Assembly: GCA_030706605.1 (NCBI GenBank)
Contig: JAUZOE010000016.1
Location: 1 to 64,000, forward strand
Length of the DNA: 64,000 nucleotides
Reading direction: 5' to 3'
Origin: Bacteroidota bacterium
Lineage (GTDB): Bacteria; Bacteroidota; Bacteroidia; Chitinophagales; Chitinophagaceae
Shown here: in pieces, positions 35,299-44,052 of the stretch
How positions within the stretch are numbered: the stretch's first letter is position 1
Layout of the letters: every line of letters starts with the position of its first letter
The notes under the pieces: generated by a model
What the model saw: only the letters and a program-made list of their open reading frames with translations
What the model was told of the DNA's origin: nothing
The model's database searches: none
Made by a program: the position numbers and the translations under genes

Positions 35299-36489
35299 TT
35301 ATAATCCTGAAACTACTTCTTTTATATGATCGCAGGCTTCTTTTATTTCTTCATTAGTAATGGTAAGTGGAGGTACAATTCTCAGGCATTGCGAGGCAAA
35401 TAAAAACCAATCTGTAAAAACACCTTTTTCAATAAGTGAATCAATTACCTTTTTATTTTCTTCAAAATTATTAAACTCCAGCGCCATCATTAATCCACGG
35501 CTCCTGATTTTTTTTATTTTTGGATGATGCAGATTTTTAAGAAATAGAGTTTCTTTTTCAAACACCTGCCGAATGATTTTTTCTTCTAATAAAAAATCCA
35601 TGGCTGCAAACCCTGCGGCACAACAAACAGGATGACCTCCAAAAGTATTAATATGCCCCAGCATAGGGTTGTTGGTAAGAGAGTCCATAATTTTTTTATC
35701 AGCGATAAAGGCACCTAATGGCATTCCGCCGCCAAGTGCTTTGCCCAACAATAATACATCCGGGATGATATTAAATTGTTCAAAAGCCCAGAGCGTCCCA
35801 TTACGCCCGAACCCACTTTGGATTTCATCCAGCACTAATAAAGTTCCGGTATCAGTACATTTTTTTCGTAGTGCTTTAAGCCAGTTTTTATCAGGTAAGA
35901 TAACGCCAGCTTCTGCCTGTATGGTTTCTGCAATGACACAGGCCGTTTGCCTGGTAATGGATTCAAGATCATCAAAGGAATTAAAATTTAAGTGCAAAAT
36001 ATCTGGCAATAAAGGTCGAAATGCATTTCTCCAATATTCATCTCCAATAATGCTTAATGACCCTTGTGTGCTTCCGTGGTATGAATTTTTAAATGCGGCA
36101 ATTTGAGTTCTTCCGGTAAATCGTTTTGCCAGCTTCATAGCACCTTCAGTAGCTTCTGTGCCTGATGCAGTAAAAAAAACCGAATTAAGCGATGAGGGTA
36201 AATTATCTGTCAGCAATTTTGCAAAAGCCGTTTGAGGAGATAAAACCAGTTCCCCGTTTACCATTACATGCATATAATTTTCTACCTGCTTTTTTATAGA
36301 ATCAATTACTTTTTGATTACCGTGACCGATATTACAAACGCTGATTCCACCAATAAGATCAATGTACTCTTTCCCGTTAATATCGTATAATTTGCTACCA
36401 CTGGCTCTTACTATTTCCAGCCCAAGTGGATTGGGAGAAGTTTGCCCTATATGATTTAAAAAAATCTGGCGGTTGGTCATTATTTCCAT
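35299..36489 (-). CDS. Class III PLP-dependent aminotransferase
   Basis: A 396-residue aminotransferase of the acetylornithine/ornithine family. PLP-binding elements are FFTASGTEATEGAMKLA near residue 108, VLDEIQSGFGR and the Schiff-base Lys in LLLGKALGGGMPLG, followed by HINTFGGHPV. Likely substrates are acetylornithine, ornithine or lysine, but no arginine genes are near it. It is between bshA (35 bases) and dgkA in one operon. Two ATGs, three codons apart, could start it; the second, before TNRQ, also fits. Confidence 0.88.
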   Translation of the reverse strand: MEIMTNRQIFLNHIGQTSPNPLGLEIVRASGSKLYDINGKEYIDLIGGISVCNIGHGNQKVIDSIKKQVENYMHVMVNGELVLSPQTAFAKLLTDNLPSSLNSVFFTASGTEATEGAMKLAKRFTGRTQIAAFKNSYHGSTQGSLSIIGDEYWRNAFRPLLPDILHLNFNSFDDLESITRQTACVIAETIQAEAGVILPDKNWLKALRKKCTDTGTLLVLDEIQSGFGRNGTLWAFEQFNIIPDVLLLGKALGGGMPLGAFIADKKIMDSLTNNPMLGHINTFGGHPVCCAAGFAAMDFLLEEKIIRQVFEKETLFLKNLHHPKIKKIRSRGLMMALEFNNFEENKKVIDSLIEKGVFTDWFLFASQCLRIVPPLTITNEEIKEACDHIKEVVSGL

Positions 36490-36524
36490 TGTTTTTTTTT
36501 GTCAAACCAACAAAGGTTAAATGC

Positions 36525-37673
36525 TTATTTTTTTATTGTCAAATGCTTATTTTCTTCCAGCACTCTTTTATATAAATTTTCATATTGAGGCACTATTTTA
36601 TCAATATCAAATTTCAGCGCCTGTTTTAATGCATTTTTTTTCATGATCTGAAATGCCTTTTCATCCGAAAAAATATCAATAATATTTTTGCTCATTTGGT
36701 CTACATCGCCCACATCACTTAACATTCCTGTGATGCCGTTAATATTGATTTCAGGTAATCCACCTGCATTGGTTGAAATGACCGGCACTTCTGCTGCCAT
36801 GGCTTCCAGTGCAACCAGGCCGAAACTTTCATATTCGCTTGGTAAAATAAAAAGATCGGAAATGGCCAGGATATCTTCCATTTGTTCCTGCCTGCCAAGA
36901 AACCTGATATCGGCATGAGCATCGGTTTTCCTGCACAATCCCTCTATATAGGAACGATCGGGTCCATCGCCTACCAGCAATAGTTTTGAAGCAATAACTT
37001 TGTTTACTTTTTCAAAAACATGCACCACATCATTTACTCTTTTTACTTTTCTGAAATTGGAAGCATGCAATAAAATTCTTTCATTGTTTGGCGCAATAAT
37101 TTGCCTGAAAGGAGTAACGGGTTTTTTATTGAAACGTTTGGCATCAACAAAATTATAAATTACATCTATATCCTTGTCAATCTTAAAATTGTTATAAGTT
37201 TCATCCCGCAGGTTGTTGGATACGGCTGTAAGCGCGGCACTTTCATTCATTGAAAAAGTTACGACTGGCGAATAAGTTTTATCTTTTCCTACTAATGTAA
37301 TATCGGTACCGTGCAAGGTGGTAATAACTGGTATGTGAATTCCTTCTTTCGCCAGTATTTGCTTTGCCATATATGCAGCAGATGCATGTGGTATGGCATA
37401 ATGAACATGTAAAAGTTCCACATCATTATTGATAATTACATCCACCATAGTACTTGCCAGGGCAGTTTCATATGGGGGATAATCAAAAAGAGGATAAGTG
37501 GGTACACTTACTTCATGATAAAAAATGTTGGCATGAAAAGCGCCTAATCTGACTGGTTGCTGGTAAGTAATAAAATGAATGTTATGACCTTTTTCTGCAA
37601 GCGCTTTTCCTAATTCTGTTGCCAATACTCCGCTTCCTCCAAATGTGGGGTAGCAAACGATACCTATATTCAT
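36525..37673 (-). CDS. bshA: N-acetyl-alpha-D-glucosaminyl L-malate synthase (bacillithiol)
   Basis: A 382-residue GT4-family (GT-B fold) glycosyltransferase. The N-terminus MNIGIVCYPTFGGSGVLATELGKAL is the BshA signature; LHGTDITLVG and the nucleotide-binding PSEYESFGLVALEAMA (about residues 277-292) also match. It transfers GlcNAc from UDP-GlcNAc to L-malate, the first step to bacillithiol. bshB and bshC are not in the window. It is first in the operon with the aminotransferase and dgkA; a connection between these and thiol synthesis is not evident. Confidence 0.93.
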   Translation of the reverse strand: MNIGIVCYPTFGGSGVLATELGKALAEKGHNIHFITYQQPVRLGAFHANIFYHEVSVPTYPLFDYPPYETALASTMVDVIINNDVELLHVHYAIPHASAAYMAKQILAKEGIHIPVITTLHGTDITLVGKDKTYSPVVTFSMNESAALTAVSNNLRDETYNNFKIDKDIDVIYNFVDAKRFNKKPVTPFRQIIAPNNERILLHASNFRKVKRVNDVVHVFEKVNKVIASKLLLVGDGPDRSYIEGLCRKTDAHADIRFLGRQEQMEDILAISDLFILPSEYESFGLVALEAMAAEVPVISTNAGGLPEININGITGMLSDVGDVDQMSKNIIDIFSDEKAFQIMKKNALKQALKFDIDKIVPQYENLYKRVLEENKHLTIKK

Positions 37674-38010
37674 TACAATGAGTTAAAATTTGAAATTGAC
37701 TCTGAAGACCAGAACCTTGAAAATTTAATTTGGTGCAATTTACAACTTCTTTTTACTGTCAGTTTTATCATTAACAACTATCAACTTTAAATGTTAAAAC
37801 TAAGTTTGAGAAAGTAATACCATAACAAAAAATATATTTATGTAACTAGTTATTATTATTTCCTTCAGAACTTTCTTTTTAATATTGCAAATAGTATAAC
37901 TTCAGAAATTAAGCACGAGGGTTAAAAGTTGGAAAAATGAAATTTCCCCTTGGAAGGATCATTAAGTACCGGGAAATACTCACAAGGGAAAATATTAAAT
38001 CTAAAATCAA
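37674..38010. other. 337-base spacer between divergent bshA and terC
   Basis: This divergent spacer should hold promoters for both genes, but I find no TAnnTTTG box in a convincing position. The part nearest terC has an imperfect inverted repeat, TTTCCCCTTG (37943-37952) and CAAGGGAAAA (37983-37992), and a 25-codon reading frame (see 37937-38014). No conserved riboswitch core is recognisable. Confidence 0.5.
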
Positions 38011-38014
38011 TTGA
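37937..38014 (+). CDS. Possible 25-residue leader peptide ahead of terC
   Basis: ATG at 37937 opens 25 codons ending at TGA 38012-38014, which overlaps the TTG start of terC (38011-38013) by two bases. The peptide is basic and shows no signal or known motif. Overlap of stop and start would allow re-initiation at the weak TTG. It could also be chance in AT-rich DNA. Confidence 0.25.
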   Translation: MKFPLGRIIKYREILTRENIKSKIN

Positions 38015-38781
38015 GCCATTTATTTACCAGCGATAGTATTATCAGTTTTGTCATTTTGGTCATTCTTGAGATCGTATTAGGAGTTGACAATGTAATTTTT
38101 GTAAGTATTATTATTAGCAGATTACCTCCAGGTAAACATAAAAAAGCAAGGCTTGTTTGGGTAACTATGGGCAGTATGGTAAGAAGCCTTCTGTTGCTGG
38201 GGCTTGGGTGGTTATTGTCGCAAAAAGGAATAGCCGTGGTAACATTGTTCGGTAAAGGATTTGATTTGGCGAGTATTGTTATGTTGGCAGGAGGTGTTTT
38301 TCTTATTTACAAATCGGTGCATGAAATTCATCAAAAACTGGAAGGTGAAGATCCCGATGTGGTAAAACCAAAAGGAAAACAGTTCTCATTTATGCAGGCG
38401 GTTTTCCAGATATTATTGGTGGATATGGTTTTTTCTTTTGACAGTATCATTACAGCCGGAGGTACAGCAAAGCATGTAGAAATAATGATTGCCGCGGTAA
38501 TTATAGCTATGATTATTATGTTTGCTTTCAGCCCCGCCATTGCCCGGTTTATTCATAATCACCCTACATTTAAAATGCTTGCGCTCTCATTTTTAGTAAT
38601 GATAGGTCTTAGCCTCGTAATAGAAGGATGGGCTTCTGAAAAAGCCGAAGACCTTAATTTGAAAAATTATATTTATTTCGGAATGGCTTTTTCCTTTGTC
38701 GTAGAAATTTTAAATATGGTAATGATGAAAAAGCAAAACAGGAAAGTAGTAAGACTTGATGAGCCTGAGTATAAAGAATAA
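38011..38781 (+). CDS. TerC-family integral membrane protein
   Basis: A 256-residue protein with about seven hydrophobic helices. EIVLGVDNVIFVSII near residue 20 and VDMVFSFDSIITAGG near 140 carry the paired acidic residues of TerC proteins. Members include tellurite resistance TerC and manganese exporters that help load secreted proteins. The start must be TTG: TAA lies three codons upstream in frame and there is no ATG or GTG between. A short leader reading frame ends on the start codon. Substrate (manganese or other metal) is inference. Confidence 0.9.
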   Translation: MSHLFTSDSIISFVILVILEIVLGVDNVIFVSIIISRLPPGKHKKARLVWVTMGSMVRSLLLLGLGWLLSQKGIAVVTLFGKGFDLASIVMLAGGVFLIYKSVHEIHQKLEGEDPDVVKPKGKQFSFMQAVFQILLVDMVFSFDSIITAGGTAKHVEIMIAAVIIAMIIMFAFSPAIARFIHNHPTFKMLALSFLVMIGLSLVIEGWASEKAEDLNLKNYIYFGMAFSFVVEILNMVMMKKQNRKVVRLDEPEYKE

Positions 38782-38834
38782 TTTCTTATTCAAAACTCAA
38801 TTATTTTATTTAGAATAATTGGGAACGATATTTT

Positions 38835-40205
38835 TTAAATAGCCCTGCTATATAAAGGCTTTATATCCTGCGGAACCTGGGCTCTTAAAAGGTGAAGATC
38901 AAATGCCTTGCAAATATTCCTGATAAAATTTCTTCCTAAATCGTTAACGTTTAGCCCGGTTTCATCAAATATAATTAATTCATCTGCTGCTAATTTTCTC
39001 AATTCAGGGAAACTATATTTTTGCAAAAGATTTAAATGTTCCTCGTGGAATGTAGTTTTAGCCTGGCAGGAAATATTTAAAATATATTGGCGAAATGCCT
39101 GGTCTTCCTCATCTAAAAAATAACCTTTTGTAACTGGGAATTCATGTTTATTCACCGATTCATAATAGTCATGGAGGGTTTTATGGTTTTGTGCAAATCC
39201 GATGCCAGCATCACTAATGCTGGATACTCCAAGACCTAATATCATGCTTGTTTTTTGTGTAGTGTAACCCATGAAATTCCGATGAAGCCATCCTTCATTC
39301 CAGGCATTATATAAACTGTCAGTGGCCAACGAAAAATGATCCATTCCTATATCTGTGTATCCATTACGCGTAAATAAACTTTTGCCTTTTTGGTACAATT
39401 TCATTTTTTCATCAGCAGAAGGAAGATCATTTTCATCAAATAAGCGCTGTCCACGGCTGGTCCATGGGACATGTGCATAACTGTAAAAAGCAACACGATC
39501 AGGTTTTAAGCTGATAGATTGTAAAATTGTTTTTTCAATACTTTCTTCAGTTTGCATGGGTAGTCCGTAGATCAAATCAAAATTTACAGAATCATATCCA
39601 ATGGCCCTGGCATTTTCTGTTGCAAGTTTTACATTCTCAAATGGCTGAATCCTGTTGATTATGTGCTGCACTTTAGCATCATGATCCTGCACACCATAAC
39701 TCACTCTGCGGAATCCAAAATCATATAGAGCCTGCAAATGTTCTTTGGTAGTGTTGTTAGGATGGCCTTCTACTCCAAATTCATGTTGCGGATGAATATC
39801 GGCATGTTTAAAAATTCCATTTAATAATTTCTGTAGATTTTCCGGGGAAAAAAAAGTGGGTGTGCCGCCTCCTAAATGTAATTCACGTATCACAGGTTTC
39901 TCACCCATAATGGCTACATACATTTCCCATTCTTTTATAATTGTTTCCAGGTAAAGTGTTTCCACGCTATGATTCGTCGTTATCTTTTTATTACAACCAC
40001 AATAGGTGCAAAGTGATTCACAAAAAGGTAAATGGATATACAGGCTGATTCCTTCAGCATTATTATTTTTCAGAAATTGTTGCTGAAATAGCTGTATCCA
40101 TTTTGAAACATTGATCTCCTCGTTCCAAAATGGTACAGTAGGATAGCTGGTGTATCTTGGGACAGGAACGTTGTATTTTTTTAAAAGATTAAAATCTATC
40201 TGCAT
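38835..40205 (-). CDS. hemN: Oxygen-independent coproporphyrinogen III dehydrogenase
   Basis: A 456-residue radical SAM enzyme of haem synthesis that decarboxylates coproporphyrinogen III to protoporphyrinogen IX without oxygen. The N-terminus DFNLLKKYNVPVPRYTSYPTV is typical of HemN. The cluster motif CESLCTYCGC (CxxxCxxC, residues about 61-70), LHLGGGTPTF and the AYSYAHVPW region further support it. Length (E. coli 457) rules out the shorter HemW. Convergent with terC; no other haem gene is beside it. Confidence 0.95.
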   Translation of the reverse strand: MQIDFNLLKKYNVPVPRYTSYPTVPFWNEEINVSKWIQLFQQQFLKNNNAEGISLYIHLPFCESLCTYCGCNKKITTNHSVETLYLETIIKEWEMYVAIMGEKPVIRELHLGGGTPTFFSPENLQKLLNGIFKHADIHPQHEFGVEGHPNNTTKEHLQALYDFGFRRVSYGVQDHDAKVQHIINRIQPFENVKLATENARAIGYDSVNFDLIYGLPMQTEESIEKTILQSISLKPDRVAFYSYAHVPWTSRGQRLFDENDLPSADEKMKLYQKGKSLFTRNGYTDIGMDHFSLATDSLYNAWNEGWLHRNFMGYTTQKTSMILGLGVSSISDAGIGFAQNHKTLHDYYESVNKHEFPVTKGYFLDEEDQAFRQYILNISCQAKTTFHEEHLNLLQKYSFPELRKLAADELIIFDETGLNVNDLGRNFIRNICKAFDLHLLRAQVPQDIKPLYSRAI

Positions 40206-40344
40206 CTGGAATCGTTTAGGTGCGAAGTTATTATTACTTATAAAAATAAAATATGAGCATCATCAGTTTTACCGTATTGAATGCTGCCAAGGATATATTT
40301 TTATAGTATAAAATTGATTTTTTGCAAAAATGAGTGATTCCTTT

Positions 40345-41376
40345 TTAGGGATTGGCAGCTAAAATCTTCTTCACGATTCCGGGGCCTTCATAAATAAACC
40401 CTGTCCATACCTGCACCAGGCTTGCACCACGTTGGAATTTTTCATTTGAATCTGAAGCTGTAAAAATTCCTCCGCTACTGATTATGGGTATTTTCGTTCT
40501 GCTATGAATGTAATGGGTCATTTCATTAGATTTTTCATTTAAAGGTTTTCCACTCAGACCTCCTGCACCCATTTTATTGATTTCATTTTCCGGGGTAATT
40601 AAATGATTGCGGCTGATCGTGGTGTTGGCAGCTACCAGCCCGTCTAAATTAATTTCCATTGCAAGGTCAATAATATCATCTAACTCGAGTTGACTAAGGT
40701 CTGGTGATATTTTTAAGAGCAATGGCCTTTGAATATTCTTGGTTTTATTAATATTTTGCAGATGGGTAAGAATCTTTTGTAAAGAATCTTTTTGTTGAAG
40801 ATCTCTTAATCCCGGAGTGTTTGGCGAACTTACATTCACCACAAAATAATCAACTACATCGTGCAGTTCATTAAAGCAAATTTCATAATCTTTCCAGGCA
40901 TTTTCATTAGGTGTTACTTTATTTTTCCCAATATTTCCACCGATAATAAGATTGGAATGTCTATTTAGTTGTTTAAACTTTCTTATTCTTTCTGCCACCT
41001 TTTTTACGCCGTCATTATTAAAACCCATCCTGTTAATTAGCGCTTTATCTTTTGGTAAACGAAATAATCTTGGTTTAGGATTTCCGTCCTGTGCTAAAGG
41101 AGTTACTGTGCCTGTTTCTACAAAACCAAACCCCAGTGCTTCCAGTTCGTTCAGATATTTTGCATTTTTATCAAATCCTGCTGCAAGACCTACAGGATTA
41201 GAAAAGTTGAGCCCGAAAATTTGCCTGGAAAGATTTTGTCCAACAGGGCTAAATTGTTTTTTCAAAATGTTTTTCAGGAAAGAAAATTTACAAAAGAAAG
41301 CAAGCATATTCATTGAAAAATAATGCACTTCTTCTGCGTCGAACCAAAATAAAATTTTACGAAGTAATTGATACAT
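40345..41376 (-). CDS. pyrD: Quinone-dependent dihydroorotate dehydrogenase (class 2)
   Basis: A 343-residue membrane-associated flavoenzyme of pyrimidine synthesis. The N-terminal helical extension (MYQLLRKILFWFDAEEVHYFS) marks class 2 enzymes that pass electrons to quinone. The barrel has NPVGLAAGFDKNAK, GFVETGTVTP, NVSSPNTPGLRDLQ and the catalytic Ser region, ending ISSGGIF. I chose the ATG at 41376; a TTG sixteen codons upstream is open but would add an untypical tail. It is 139 bases upstream of hemN on the same strand. Confidence 0.94.
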   Translation of the reverse strand: MYQLLRKILFWFDAEEVHYFSMNMLAFFCKFSFLKNILKKQFSPVGQNLSRQIFGLNFSNPVGLAAGFDKNAKYLNELEALGFGFVETGTVTPLAQDGNPKPRLFRLPKDKALINRMGFNNDGVKKVAERIRKFKQLNRHSNLIIGGNIGKNKVTPNENAWKDYEICFNELHDVVDYFVVNVSSPNTPGLRDLQQKDSLQKILTHLQNINKTKNIQRPLLLKISPDLSQLELDDIIDLAMEINLDGLVAANTTISRNHLITPENEINKMGAGGLSGKPLNEKSNEMTHYIHSRTKIPIISSGGIFTASDSNEKFQRGASLVQVWTGFIYEGPGIVKKILAANP

Positions 41377-41526
41377 TGCGGCAGCGAAGATAATGATTGA
41401 TTTTTTTTGAAGAAACAAAAACAACTATGCAACAATCAAAGTAAGTCGGGAATAAAATAGTTCCAGAAGAGTTGAATATTAATTTTATATATGTTGACAG
41501 TTTTAGTAATAGTATAGAGGGTAAAT

Positions 41527-43758
41527 TTACTCTGTATCATATCTTTCCACACTTTCGATCCCAGGTAAATCCTGAAGGTTTTTTACCAGTTCTTCGAGTT
41601 CATCTTTGTCGTGAACATAAACTTTTACATTTCCTTCAAAAAGGCCCTCTTTGGCTTCTATGGTAAGCGCATTGATATTAATTTTTAAAGTGCCACTTAT
41701 CAGGTTGGTAATTTTATTGATAACCCCTACATCATCTAGTCCTATAATTTTTATACCGGTTAAGAAAGAGATTTCTTTATTTTTTACCCATTTGGTTTTT
41801 ACTACTCTATGCCCATAATTAGATAGCAATCTTGCTGCATTGGGACAATTGGTTCTATGAATTTTCAATCCTTCACCCTGGGTGATAAATCCAAATACAT
41901 CATCGCCTGGAATAGGCTTGCAGCAATTGGCTAAAGTGTACATGATTTTATCACTACTCTCTCCAAAAATGATCAGCTCGGTATCTTTTTTATTTTGATT
42001 TTTATGGGATACATCGCTCTTCTCCTCAACAAGAGTTTTGATAATTTTGGGCGCTGATATTTTATCGCCTAATACCTGGAATTCTTTTAATTCTTTAAGG
42101 TCTATTTTTCTGACAGCAATATCATAAAGAAGGTCAAGCGAAGAGTTTAATTTATAATAGGTGGCTATTTCATCAAGGTTGGATTGGCTCATTGAAACAC
42201 CCAGGTGATCTAATTTCCGGTGTAGTATGATTTTACCTTCTTCGGCAATTGCTCTTTTTTCTTCTTTTAATGAATCTTTTATTTTTGTTTTTGCTTTGGT
42301 GGTTACTACCAGTTTGAGCCATTCACTTTTTGGTTTTTGTTTCGTAGAAGTGATGATTTCTATCTGGTCACCGCTCCGCAATATGTGACCCAAAGGGACC
42401 AACTTGTGGTTTACTTTGGCCCCAATACATTTCTCTCCCACCATGGTATGAACAGCAAAAGCAAAGTCTAGTGCAGAAGCCCCACTGGGTAACATTTTTA
42501 CATCTCCTTTCGGAGTGTAAACATATATTTCTTCTGCTAAAAAAGAGACTTTGAAGTCTTGGAGAAAATCAATCGAATTGGTATCCTGACTGGCAAGCAT
42601 ATCCCGAATTTGCTGAAACCAATTATCAAAACGGTTTTCCTCGGTGGTGCCTTCTTTATATTTCCAATGAGCTGCCAATCCTTTTTCAGCGATGTCATTC
42701 ATCCGCCTTGTTCTTATCTGCACTTCCACCCATTTTCCCTGCGGTCCCATTACAGTTGTATGTAATGCTTCGTATCCATTGCTCTTTGGGTTGCTCAACC
42801 AATCGCGTAACCTTTCCGGTGCAGGAATGTATTCGTCGGTAACGAGACTGTAAACTTTCCAGCAATCTTCTTTTTCTCTTTCTGTAGGTGAATTCAGAAT
42901 GATTCTAATGGCAAAAAGATCATATACTTCTTCAAAGGATACGCCTTTTTTCTTCATTTTATTCCAAATAGAATGAATACTTTTAGGCCTGCCATAGATT
43001 TCAAAGTCGAAATTGCTTTGAGATAATTTTTCTTTGATGGGCCTTATAAAATCATTTATATACCGGGTACGGTCTCTTTTTGTTTTTTCTAATTTGAGCG
43101 CGATATACCGATAACTGTCTGGCTCCATATACTTCATGGAGAGGTCTTCTAGTTCAGTCTTGATAGTATAAAGTCCCATTCGATGCGCAAGTGGTGCATA
43201 TACATATACGGTTTCAGAAGCAATTTTTAATTGCTTCTCACGATTCATACTGCCCAATGTTCGCATATTATGAAGCCGGTCAGCCAGCTTAATTAATATT
43301 ACTCTGGGATCATCAGTAAGTGTAAGTAGTATTTTTTTAAAATTTTCAGCTTGCTGCGATGTATTGGCGTCAAGTACATTCGCGATTTTAGTAAGCCCAT
43401 CAACAATCCTGGCTATTTCGGGGCCGAATTCCCTTTTCACCACGTCTATTGTTATATCTGTGTCTTCTACAGTGTCATGTAATAAAGCACAAATAGTGCT
43501 TCGTACACCAAGCCCTATTTCTTCCACACAAATCATGGCTACAGCTATTGGATGCAAAATATAAGGTTCTCCACTTTTTCGCCGCGTATTTTTGTGTGCT
43601 TCTACGGCCATTTCAAATGCAACTCTAATATTTTCCTTATCGCCTGGTTTTAATTTTGACTTCAGGGTTCTTAATAGAGCACGATATTTTCGAAGAATTT
43701 CTTTTTTTTCTTCCTCATCGTTCATTTTATATTTTGGGATATCAAGAGTAGTTTCCAT
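41527..43758 (-). CDS. RelA/SpoT family bifunctional (p)ppGpp enzyme
   Basis: A 743-residue RSH protein. The HD hydrolase domain (about residues 50-200) keeps HPIAVAMI and LHDTVEDTD, so hydrolysis is likely retained. The synthetase domain (about 240-370) has RPKSIHSIWNKMKKKG, the YDLFAIRII segment and YEALHTTV. A TGS domain (YTPKGDVKMLPSGASALDFAF) begins near 405, and an ACT domain forms the last ~80 residues. It controls the stringent response. Both activities appear intact, closer to SpoT/Rel than RelA. ATG start at 43758. Confidence 0.95.
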   Translation of the reverse strand: METTLDIPKYKMNDEEEKKEILRKYRALLRTLKSKLKPGDKENIRVAFEMAVEAHKNTRRKSGEPYILHPIAVAMICVEEIGLGVRSTICALLHDTVEDTDITIDVVKREFGPEIARIVDGLTKIANVLDANTSQQAENFKKILLTLTDDPRVILIKLADRLHNMRTLGSMNREKQLKIASETVYVYAPLAHRMGLYTIKTELEDLSMKYMEPDSYRYIALKLEKTKRDRTRYINDFIRPIKEKLSQSNFDFEIYGRPKSIHSIWNKMKKKGVSFEEVYDLFAIRIILNSPTEREKEDCWKVYSLVTDEYIPAPERLRDWLSNPKSNGYEALHTTVMGPQGKWVEVQIRTRRMNDIAEKGLAAHWKYKEGTTEENRFDNWFQQIRDMLASQDTNSIDFLQDFKVSFLAEEIYVYTPKGDVKMLPSGASALDFAFAVHTMVGEKCIGAKVNHKLVPLGHILRSGDQIEIITSTKQKPKSEWLKLVVTTKAKTKIKDSLKEEKRAIAEEGKIILHRKLDHLGVSMSQSNLDEIATYYKLNSSLDLLYDIAVRKIDLKELKEFQVLGDKISAPKIIKTLVEEKSDVSHKNQNKKDTELIIFGESSDKIMYTLANCCKPIPGDDVFGFITQGEGLKIHRTNCPNAARLLSNYGHRVVKTKWVKNKEISFLTGIKIIGLDDVGVINKITNLISGTLKININALTIEAKEGLFEGNVKVYVHDKDELEELVKNLQDLPGIESVERYDTE

Positions 43759-43883
43759 TAATTACGAATTTACATAAGAAAAGTTTATGCCCGGGATTAA
43801 AGGGTAAAATTGAGAATTTATTATTTTTTTTTTATTATTTGATATTTGAAGGATAGGGATCATCATTTTATCAAAAAAACCAT

Positions 43884-43891
43884 TACTTTTG
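43884..43891 (+). promoter_or_regulatory. -7 box TACTTTTG for tRNA-Leu
   Basis: TACTTTTG matches TAnnTTTG and ends 11 bases before the mature tRNA 5' end. No clear -33 TTG lies 17-23 bases upstream. Confidence 0.45.
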
Positions 43892-43902
43892 CCGCCCCAA
43901 AA

Positions 43903-43983
43903 GCGCATGTGGTGAAATTGGTAGACACGTCAGACTTAGGATCTGATGCCGCAAGGTGTGGGGGTTCGAGTCCCTCCATGCGC
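43903..43983 (+). tRNA. tRNA-Leu(TAG)
   Basis: An 81-base tRNA. GCGCATG and CATGCGC pair as the acceptor stem with discriminator A. The anticodon loop CTTAGGA, between CAGA and TCTG, gives anticodon TAG reading CUN leucine codons. A long variable arm (TGCCGCAAGGTGT) and T-loop GTTCGAGTC agree with a class II tRNA-Leu. CCA is not encoded. A protein frame spanning this gene is an artefact of the tRNA sequence. A small AACCGT/ACGGTT hairpin follows at 44020-44036. Confidence 0.96.
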
Positions 43984-44052
43984 ACTTTCTTCAACAATTT
44001 TCTAAAAAAAGAAAAGGATAAACCGTTCTATACGGTTGATAAAATTTGAGTA

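Noticed and set aside
36519-36553. Direct repeat AAATGCTTATTTT twice, 22 bases apart
   Set aside because: One copy is within the end of bshA and the other just outside; it is short, AT-rich and unlikely to be more than chance.
37674-38010. yybP-ykoY-type manganese riboswitch upstream of terC
   Set aside because: I could not find the conserved core of that riboswitch in either orientation; only a simple inverted repeat is present.
43846-44049. 67-codon reading frame across the tRNA-Leu gene
   Set aside because: It translates the tRNA itself (HVVKLVDTSDLG...), a well-known false protein seen wherever tRNA-Leu is read in this frame.
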